Below, in pieces: positions 1 through 4,172 of a stretch of 6,474 nucleotides of DNA. The notes under the pieces are model-generated. The model saw only the letters and a program-made list of their open reading frames with translations, was not told the DNA's origin and made no database searches. Each line of letters begins with the position of its first letter. The first letter of the stretch is position 1. The position numbers and the translations under genes were made by a program. The DNA comes from an uncultured Collinsella sp. (GTDB lineage: Bacteria; Actinomycetota; Coriobacteriia; Coriobacteriales; Coriobacteriaceae). The stretch is taken from the NCBI GenBank assembly GCA_902470265.1, contig CABRFW010000099.1:1-6474 (forward strand). Direction: 5' to 3'.

Positions 1-664
1 TGGAGTCGAGCGTAAGGTAGGGCAGCAGATAGTCGTTCCAGACCCACATGGTCTCAAGGATGCCGACCGAAAGATAGGTGGGCTTCATAATGGGAAGGAC
101 GATCTTAAAGAACACCTGGACCGGGTTGCAGCCGTCGATCATGGCCGCTTCCTCAATCTCGAGCGGGATGTTCTTGACGAAGCCGGCGAACATAAAGACC
201 GCGAGGCCCGCGCCAAAACCAAGGTAGATGAAGCAGATGTTAAACGGCGTGTTAAAGCCGATGCGGTCCGCGAGGTTGGACAGCGTGAACATGAGCATCT
301 GGAACGGTACGACCATCGAGAAGACGAACAGGTAATAGAAGAAGTTCGAGATCTTGCTGTTGACGCGCACCACGTACCAAGCGCACATGGAGCAGCACAC
401 CAGAATCAGCACGACCGACGTGACCGTGATGATGAGCGAGTACATAAATGCCGAGGCAAAGCCCTGCTCGTTAAGGGCATGCACGTAGTTTGCGAGGCCG
501 TTGAACGTCTCGGGCGTGAGCAGATCGAACGCCGTGGTGGTGCTGATTGCGGTCGCTTTCTTAAAGGAATTGAGTGCAATCATGAACACGGGGTAGATCC
601 ATGCGAGCGACAGAATCGTAAAGAAGATCGAGAGCGCGCGGTTGATAGCCTTATCGCGTTTCAT
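1..664 (-). CDS. MalG-type carbohydrate ABC transporter permease (3' end outside window)
   Basis: Inner-membrane subunit of a sugar ABC importer (MalG/CUT1 permease family), which would pair with the MalF-type permease encoded just upstream. The first 221 residues are visible. They show a hydrophobic first helix (about 11-31), an extracytoplasmic stretch, then helices around 72-95, 108-130 and 142-163. The EAA loop that docks the ATPase starts at E172-A173-A174, with the conserved Gly at 178 and the LP at 190-191; 'WNDYLLP' at 209-215 is typical of this family. The start is ATG at 664-662, which shares one base with the preceding gene's TAA stop (TAATG) and sits 8 nt after a near-perfect Shine-Dalgarno sequence, so translation is probably coupled. 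About 50-60 C-terminal residues are missing because the window ends. No ATPase gene is seen; it may lie further left or be a shared MsmK-type protein elsewhere. Family is clear, substrate is not. Confidence 0.93.
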   Translation of the reverse strand, partial: MKRDKAINRALSIFFTILSLAWIYPVFMIALNSFKKATAISTTTAFDLLTPETFNGLANYVHALNEQGFASAFMYSLIITVTSVVLILVCCSMCAWYVVRVNSKISNFFYYLFVFSMVVPFQMLMFTLSNLADRIGFNTPFNICFIYLGFGAGLAVFMFAGFVKNIPLEIEEAAMIDGCNPVQVFFKIVLPIMKPTYLSVGILETMWVWNDYLLPYLTLDS

Positions 665-1518
665 TACTGCTGCACCTCCTTGGACCTCGTGGCCTTAAGC
701 TGGATCATAGAAATAGCAACAACCAGGATGCAGAAGATAACTGCCTTGGCCTGACCGATGCCCTGCCATGCGATGCCAGCACGCGAATAGAACGTGTTAT
801 AGATGTTCAGGGCGAGCATCTCGGTGGAGTGCGCCGGGGCGCCACCGGTAAGGGCGAGGTTCTGGTCGAACAGCTTAAAGCCATTGGTGATGGACAGGAA
901 CAGGCAGATGGTGATGGTCGGCATCAGGTTGGGGATCTTAACCTTCCAAAACGTCTGCCATGCCGTAGCGCCATCGACCTTGGCGGCCTCGATGTAGTCA
1001 GACGGGATGGACTGCAGACCGGCGATGTAGATGATCATCATGTAGCCGACCTGTTGCCACAGGGTCAGGATGATAAGGCCCCAGAAGCCAGCGGCGGAGT
1101 TGAGGGCGATAAGCTGGGCACCCACGTTGGAGAGCAGGCAGTTGATCAGAATCTGCCAAATGTAACCCAGCACAATGCCGCCGATCAGGTTAGGCATAAA
1201 GAAAATCGTACGGAAGATGTTGGTGCCCTTGAGCGCCTTGCGGGTGAGCGCCTGCGCAATGGCCAGCGCGATCACGTTGATGAGCACCGTCGACAGGAAG
1301 GCAAACGCCACGGTAAAGAAGAACGACGTGGAGAACTGCGGGTCGGTCAGTGCGCGCACGTAGTTCTCGATACCGACAAAGTGCGCGTTATTGATGGTAA
1401 TAAACTGGCAGAACGAGAGATAGAAACCCTGGATAAAGGGAATCACGAACCCGATCATAAACGCCAGGCACGTGGGCAGCATAAAGAGCGGCCACCAGCG
1501 CTTGAGTGCTTTGCCCAT
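664..1518 (-). CDS. MalF-type carbohydrate ABC transporter permease
   Basis: Inner-membrane permease of a CUT1 sugar importer, 284 aa, the usual length for the short MalF/UgpA/MsmF-type proteins that lack MalF's extra N-terminal helices. Hydrophobic segments lie near residues 10-36, 66-90, 105-130, 145-168, 200-220 and 255-275, giving six helices. The cytoplasmic EAA loop is visible as E177-A178-A179, G183 and P200. The sequence 'LTGGAPAHST' at 223-232 matches the conserved periplasmic-side region of these permeases. The ATG at 1518 is preceded by AAAGGA 7 nt upstream, which supports the start. The gene follows the binding-protein gene by 87 nt containing a hairpin, and overlaps the next permease by one base. 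It should form the translocation channel as a heterodimer with the MalG-type protein. Substrate cannot be read from the sequence; alpha-glucoside-type oligosaccharides are a guess from context. Confidence 0.95.
   Translation of the reverse strand: MGKALKRWWPLFMLPTCLAFMIGFVIPFIQGFYLSFCQFITINNAHFVGIENYVRALTDPQFSTSFFFTVAFAFLSTVLINVIALAIAQALTRKALKGTNIFRTIFFMPNLIGGIVLGYIWQILINCLLSNVGAQLIALNSAAGFWGLIILTLWQQVGYMMIIYIAGLQSIPSDYIEAAKVDGATAWQTFWKVKIPNLMPTITICLFLSITNGFKLFDQNLALTGGAPAHSTEMLALNIYNTFYSRAGIAWQGIGQAKAVIFCILVVAISMIQLKATRSKEVQQ
673..681 (-). promoter_or_regulatory. Strong ribosome binding site for the MalG-type permease
   Basis: On the minus strand this reads AAGGAGGTG, 8 nt before the ATG at 664. 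It lies inside the last codons of the upstream permease gene. It fixes the start of the second permease and supports independent or coupled re-initiation at the TAATG junction. Confidence 0.85.
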
Positions 1519-1538
1519 AGAAGGGTCCTTTCAATATG

Positions 1539-1574
1539 CAGGGGGCGGGCAAACCAACGTCTGCCCGCCCCCTG
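1539..1574 (-). other. GC-rich intercistronic hairpin between binding protein and permease genes
   Basis: A perfect 13-bp inverted repeat, CAGGGGGCGGGCA at 1539-1551 against its complement at 1562-1574, with a 10-nt loop. On the minus-strand transcript it falls 31 nt after the binding-protein stop and ends about 20 nt before the permease start. No run of U follows the stem; the downstream bases are CATATTGAAAGG, which lead into the permease ribosome binding site. It is therefore better read as an mRNA-stabilising or partially attenuating element that keeps binding-protein expression above permease expression, as known for malE-malF and many SBP-permease junctions, than as a full terminator. 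Confidence 0.8.
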
Positions 1575-1605
1575 TCGCTAATCAGATAGCTTGGGCAGCA
1601 ACTGC

Positions 1606-2922
1606 TTACTCGGAAGCAGCCTTCTCGGTCTTCCAGCCATCGACGAAGGCATTCTTGACGCCGTCCCACTTGGTGTTGTCGGCAGCATAAGCGATGAGAG
1701 CCTGCTTGAGGTTCTTCTTCCACTCCTCGGAGGGGATGTAAACGAAGTCCCAAGCGACGGTCTTCTTGCCGTCCTTGGCCATGGCAACGGCCTGCTGCGA
1801 GAAGACGTTGGTGGTCTCCTTGGCGCTCTTGAACGGGGCGGTCAGACCCATCTTGTCAGCGATGATGCTGGTGGCGGTGTCAGAAGTGACGCACCAATAC
1901 ATGAAGTCCTCGGTGGCCTTCTGAGCATCCTCGGAAGCCTGGGAGCTGACGCACCAGTAGTTCTCGCCGCCGGAGCACAGGCCCTGGTTCTCCTCGCCGT
2001 CGACGCCGATGTAGATCGGCAGCATGCCGAGCTGGTCGTCGGTCATACCGGCCTTGGTGAGGTCGGCGTAGGCCCAAGAGCCGTTCTGGTAGAAGACGGC
2101 CTTGCCGGTTGCGAACTCGTTGGTGGCGTCGTCACCGGTCTTGGAGGCGAGCTGCGAAGGATCGCAGGTGGAGTCGGTGATGTACAGGTCGAAGATCTGC
2201 TTAAAGTTGTCGAGATACTCGCCCTTGATCTCGTCGTCCTCCTGGTTGTGCTCCTTCTCGAACTCGTAGTAGAGCGGGAGGTTGGCGAGGTGGGTGGTGT
2301 AGCGCCAGCTGGAGGAGTCATCCATGCCGGCGGAAGTGAAGGCACCGTCAACGCCGAGCTCGTCCTTGCGGGCCTGGATGTCATCGGCGCAAGCCTTCAG
2401 CTTGTCGAAGGAGTTGATGTCCTCGGCCTTGTAGCCAGCCTTCTCGAGCAGCTGCTTGTTGTAAATAATGCCGAAGCTCTCCTGAACCCAGTCGATGCAC
2501 ACATCCTTGCCGTCGGACTGCAGAGCCAGGGAGTCATCAATGAGCTCACCGCGGAGCTTGGTATCGGACAGGTCGGCGCAGTAATCCTTCCAGTTCTTAA
2601 GACCGGTGGGGCCGTTGACCTGGAACAGCGTCGGAGCGGAGCTCTTGGACATCTCGGACTTGAGCTTCTCCTCGTAGGTGTTGGAGGCGGCGGTCACGAT
2701 CTTGACCTCGACGCCCTTCTCCTTCTTGTACGCCTTGGCGATCTCCTTCCACTCCTTGTCGACCTCGGGCTTGAACTGGAGGAAGTAGACCTCGGCAGCG
2801 TCACCAGAAGCAGAGGAGCCAGAGCCGGCAGAACCACCGCAGCCCACGAGGCCCAGACCAAGAACCGCAGCCGCGGAACCAGCAAAGCCCAGGAACTGCC
2901 TTCTGCTCATTTCGTTCTTCAT
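1606..2922 (-). CDS. Carbohydrate ABC transporter substrate-binding lipoprotein with Tat-type signal
   Basis: Extracytoplasmic sugar-binding lipoprotein (family 1 / CUT1 solute-binding proteins), 438 aa, that would deliver an oligosaccharide to the two downstream permeases. The N-terminus has a twin-arginine motif, SRRQFLG at 6-12, a hydrophobic stretch at 13-26 and a lipobox LVGC with the lipidated Cys at 28, followed by a Gly/Ser linker to about residue 42. The mature part begins with 'VYFLQFKPEVDKEW' and contains 'FATGKAVFYQNGSWAY' at 270-285, the F..GK.A....G.W signature of this family. The mature chain carries seven further cysteines, including two similar 'YWCV(S/T)S' segments at 322-327 and 342-347. 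ATG at 2922 is chosen over an in-frame GTG at 2940 because the ribosome binding site AAGGGTGG lies between them, 6 nt before the ATG. It is first in the operon, behind a long leader and candidate operators. The ligand is unknown; alpha-glucosides are inferred from the neighbouring regulator and PTS. Confidence 0.93.
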   Translation of the reverse strand: MKNEMSRRQFLGFAGSAAAVLGLGLVGCGGSAGSGSSASGDAAEVYFLQFKPEVDKEWKEIAKAYKKEKGVEVKIVTAASNTYEEKLKSEMSKSSAPTLFQVNGPTGLKNWKDYCADLSDTKLRGELIDDSLALQSDGKDVCIDWVQESFGIIYNKQLLEKAGYKAEDINSFDKLKACADDIQARKDELGVDGAFTSAGMDDSSSWRYTTHLANLPLYYEFEKEHNQEDDEIKGEYLDNFKQIFDLYITDSTCDPSQLASKTGDDATNEFATGKAVFYQNGSWAYADLTKAGMTDDQLGMLPIYIGVDGEENQGLCSGGENYWCVSSQASEDAQKATEDFMYWCVTSDTATSIIADKMGLTAPFKSAKETTNVFSQQAVAMAKDGKKTVAWDFVYIPSEEWKKNLKQALIAYAADNTKWDGVKNAFVDGWKTEKAASE

Positions 2923-2945
2923 TACAATCCACCCTTTCACACCGT

Positions 2946-2964
2946 GGCGGCACCCTTTGCCGCC
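2946..2964 (-). other. Leader hairpin upstream of the ABC operon
   Basis: A perfect 7-bp stem (GGCGGCA against TGCCGCC, 5-nt loop) in the 5' leader, about 23 nt before the binding-protein ATG and just before its ribosome binding site. A second, weaker 4-bp GGGG/CCCC stem lies at 2983-2996. These may stabilise the leader or shape initiation; no riboswitch class is recognised. Confidence 0.4.
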
Positions 2965-3010
2965 GCCTTCGGAGATTGGCTCGGGGACTTTGCCCCTTTT
3001 GCTGATTTGT

Positions 3011-3039
3011 ACAATACGCTATTTGGCTAGTTGTTTGAA
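3011..3039 (-). promoter_or_regulatory. Candidate promoter for the ABC operon (proximal)
   Basis: On the minus strand a -35-like TTCAAA (3034-3039) is followed after 17 nt by a -10-like TATTGT (3011-3016). Each matches four of six consensus bases. The start would fall near 3004, giving a leader of about 80 nt. The -35 element lies within the operator-like palindrome at 3031-3042, which fits repression. The match is weak and a distal alternative exists. Confidence 0.3.
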
Positions 3040-3042
3040 CAA
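3031..3042. promoter_or_regulatory. Putative GntR/TreR-type operator, ABC side, copy 1
   Basis: TTGTTTGAACAA is an imperfect palindrome (five of six half-site positions symmetric) in an AT-rich patch of otherwise GC-rich DNA. It shares TTGTTTRAAC with sites at 4001 and 4123 beside the regulator and PTS genes. It resembles the TTGTATATACAA-like sites known for TreR-type GntR regulators. Assignment to the regulator at 3229-3948 is inferred. Confidence 0.5.
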
Positions 3043-3088
3043 GTATTACTAGAGCGGTAGAAAAACTTCGGTGAACGGTAATTTCGAC

Positions 3089-3117
3089 TTGATACTTGAC
3101 AAGTTTTGTATAAACAA
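3089..3117 (-). promoter_or_regulatory. Candidate promoter for the ABC operon (distal)
   Basis: On the minus strand TTGTTT (3112-3117) is separated by exactly 17 nt from TATCAA (3089-3094). The -35 lies inside the palindrome at 3106-3117. A further small palindrome, ACTTG-A-CAAGT at 3094-3104, occupies the spacer. This is an alternative to the proximal candidate; both could be used. Confidence 0.3.
3106..3117. promoter_or_regulatory. Putative GntR/TreR-type operator, ABC side, copy 2
   Basis: TTGTATAAACAA is an imperfect palindrome (half-sites TTGTAT and TTGTTT) lying 75 bp from copy 1. Of the four related sites in the window it is closest to the TTGTATATACAA-type sequence reported for Bacillus TreR. 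The spacing of the two ABC-side copies, about seven helical turns, would permit cooperative or looped binding. Confidence 0.5.
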
Positions 3118-3138
3118 TTATTTATTATCGAATGCAGA

Positions 3139-3187
3139 GAAAACGCCCGGTCAAGCCGATGCATTGTCGGTTTGACCGGGCGTTTTC
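3139..3187 (-). terminator. Rho-independent terminator of the GntR regulator gene
   Basis: A 21-bp inverted repeat (3139-3159 against 3167-3187) with a 7-nt loop and one G-T wobble; the core is CGCCCGGTCAA paired with TTGACCGGGCG. On the minus strand the stem starts 41 nt after the regulator stop and ends in TTTTC, so it terminates the regulator transcript and separates it from the ABC operon promoter. The flanking A and T runs make it nearly symmetric, but no plus-strand gene ends here. Confidence 0.88.
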
Positions 3188-3228
3188 GCTTTGAGGGCAT
3201 GAGTCTCGTCAGGCTGCGAGCTAGCCGG

Positions 3229-3948
3229 CTATCGCTTGGAGTTGACGCGGTAGTGGAAGATCTCGGGATGCGTGCGGGCATGCGTGACCTCGAACAAGAT
3301 GCCGTCCGAGGTGTACGACTGGCTCTCCATGACGGCGACACAGTTGTATTTGCCAAGGTCCAAGTAGCTGCAGTCCTCATCGTTGGCGAGCTCGACACTC
3401 ACCGTACGGCGGCTCGCCATCACTTTGATGCCGCGCTTGTGCTCCAGATAGTCGTAGATGGACTTCTCGGCGACCTCGGGCGTCAGGCCCTTGGCGATCG
3501 ACTCCAAAAAGTAGCCGTGGTCCACCTGGCGAGCACTGCCGTTGAGGCTTCGGACACGCACTACACGAATCAGCTCCTCGCCCACCTTAAAGCCCAGGCG
3601 ACGAGAAAGTTGCTCCGTGCAAATCAAATGTTCAAAAGACTTGACCTCGGTCGATGCGACGGCATTGTTGCGTTTTGCGAACTCGCCAAACGACTCAACC
3701 TCTTCGAGTGCGCCCAACATGTCGGTTTCGCCCTTAAGCCAAATAACGCGCACGCCCTTGCCGTGTATGGGCTGCACAAACATCCCGTCGGCCAGCATAC
3801 CCAAGGCGCGACGGACAGTATTGCGAGTACATCCGAACTCCGCGGTCAACTCAGCTTCGGTTGGCAGCATCTCCTGAAACGCATAGGTCCCATTAATGAT
3901 GCGCGAGCGTATTTCTCGGTAGATTCCTTCGTATATCGCTTTTGGCAT
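3229..3948 (-). CDS. GntR-family (HutC/TreR-like) transcriptional regulator with UTRA domain
   Basis: Cytoplasmic DNA-binding regulator of 239 aa, normal for the HutC subfamily. The N-terminal winged helix-turn-helix (about residues 4-69) contains 'LPTEAELTAEFGCTRNTVRRAL' in two halves: LPTE.EL at 28-34 and the recognition region around C40-T41-R42-T44-V45-R46-R47. The wing 'HGKGVRV' is at 62-68. The C-terminal ligand-binding UTRA domain covers about 85-232; its 'KSIYDYLE' at 162-169 and the closing 'FHYRVNSKR' resemble TreR-type proteins, which respond to trehalose-6-phosphate in Bacillus. The start at 3948 follows GAGGTG with 5 nt spacing. The gene is transcribed divergently from the PTS-HAD gene and lies upstream of the ABC operon on the same strand, but is insulated from it by a terminator. 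It is the obvious candidate regulator of both transporters. The effector is unproven; a sugar phosphate is plausible. Confidence 0.92.
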   Translation of the reverse strand: MPKAIYEGIYREIRSRIINGTYAFQEMLPTEAELTAEFGCTRNTVRRALGMLADGMFVQPIHGKGVRVIWLKGETDMLGALEEVESFGEFAKRNNAVASTEVKSFEHLICTEQLSRRLGFKVGEELIRVVRVRSLNGSARQVDHGYFLESIAKGLTPEVAEKSIYDYLEHKRGIKVMASRRTVSVELANDEDCSYLDLGKYNCVAVMESQSYTSDGILFEVTHARTHPEIFHYRVNSKR

Positions 3949-4000
3949 TGTTTCACCTCTAATTAATATGTATGGCTAGGCACGATAGCATTTCTTAAAG

Positions 4001-4010
4001 TTGTTTAAAC
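4001..4010. promoter_or_regulatory. Putative GntR/TreR-type operator, regulator side
   Basis: TTGTTTAAAC with the perfect palindromic core GTTTAAAC at 4003-4010. It is identical over 10 bp to the site at 4123 and differs by one base from that at 3031. It overlaps a weak -35-like element for the divergent regulator gene, which would fit autoregulation. Confidence 0.5.
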
Positions 4011-4021
4011 CGATTATCGGT
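4009..4021. repeat. Perfect 13-bp palindrome ACCGATTATCGGT
   Basis: ACCGAT and ATCGGT flank a single central base. It abuts the GTTTAAAC site and shares the frame ACCG-N-CGGT with a second palindrome, ACCGTCGACGGT, at 4038-4049; the two centres are about 28 bp apart. They may be binding sites of a second regulator. Confidence 0.45.
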
Positions 4022-4037
4022 AAAGCACGGATTATTT

Positions 4038-4049
4038 ACCGTCGACGGT
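4038..4049. repeat. Perfect 12-bp palindrome ACCGTCGACGGT
   Basis: Even-length, fully symmetric palindrome in the divergent promoter region. Its left half also forms part of the inverted repeat CGGTAAA (4018-4024) / TTTACCG (4035-4041). The even symmetry with a central CG recalls LacI-type operators, but the sequence is not a recognised catabolite-response element. Confidence 0.45.
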
Positions 4050-4109
4050 TCCCCCGAAACCCAAATCGGACCGAATCAAAACCGTCAATGCGGCAAGCAG
4101 CCAGTCCTC

Positions 4110-4115
4110 TACAAT
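4110..4115 (+). promoter_or_regulatory. Candidate -10 element for the PTS-HAD gene
   Basis: TACAAT matches five of six -10 consensus bases. No convincing -35 is seen; TCAATG at 4085-4090 is the nearest, with a long 19-nt spacer. A start near 4122 would place the operator-like site at 4123-4132 directly on the transcription start, which fits repression and an activator-dependent or weak promoter. Confidence 0.3.
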
Positions 4116-4122
4116 GAGTTCA

Positions 4123-4132
4123 TTGTTTAAAC
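4123..4132. promoter_or_regulatory. Putative GntR/TreR-type operator, PTS side
   Basis: A second exact copy of TTGTTTAAAC (core GTTTAAAC at 4125-4132), 41 bp before the PTS start codon and just downstream of the candidate -10 at 4110. The position is suited to repression of the PTS gene. Confidence 0.5.
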
Positions 4133-4160
4133 GTTCTTGCTCGCACAGCATGTTGCATCC

Positions 4161-4166
4161 GGAAGG
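4161..4166 (+). promoter_or_regulatory. Ribosome binding site fixing the PTS-HAD start
   Basis: GGAAGG lies 6 nt before the ATG at 4173. An ATG at 4150 is out of frame, and the family's typical N-terminus (MLQKIQRFGGAMFAPA) begins exactly at 4173, so the start is well supported. Confidence 0.75.
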
Positions 4167-4172
4167 CATATT

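Larger units (their letters stand above)
3949..4172. promoter_or_regulatory. Divergent control region between gntR-type gene and PTS-HAD gene
   Basis: This 224-bp non-coding stretch is AT-richer than the genes and must hold promoters in both directions. It contains two GTTTAAAC sites, a perfect 13-bp palindrome at 4009-4021, an inverted repeat CGGTAAA/TTTACCG at 4018-4041 and a perfect 12-bp palindrome at 4038-4049. For the regulator, a minus-strand -35-like TTTAAA overlaps the 4001 site and a -10-like TATCGT follows after 16 nt, suggesting autoregulation. I see no small gene or RNA gene in it. Confidence 0.6.

Noticed and set aside
1539..1574. Intercistronic hairpin as a full rho-independent terminator
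   Set aside because: No U-tract follows it on the minus strand, and the downstream permeases need transcription from the same operon.
829..1581. Plus-strand open frame opposite the MalF-type permease
   Set aside because: The product is Arg/Asp/Gly/His-rich with no family motif, while the minus strand encodes a complete permease with an EAA loop.
2923..2940. GTG at 2940 as alternative start of the binding protein
   Set aside because: The ribosome binding site AAGGGTGG would lie inside the coding sequence; ATG at 2922 has correct spacing and gives a standard signal peptide.
2983..3000. GGGG-loop-CCCCTTTT as a plus-strand terminator
   Set aside because: The stem is only 4 bp and no plus-strand gene ends upstream of it.
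1591..3030. Long plus-strand open frame (479 codons) opposite the binding-protein gene
   Set aside because: It is antisense to a clear solute-binding protein, has a low-complexity Leu/Val/Gly-rich product typical of a mirrored GC-biased gene, and has no ribosome binding site or recognisable domain.
3106..3966. Plus-strand open frame opposite the GntR-type gene
   Set aside because: It runs through the terminator hairpin and is antisense to a complete regulator with HTH and UTRA features.
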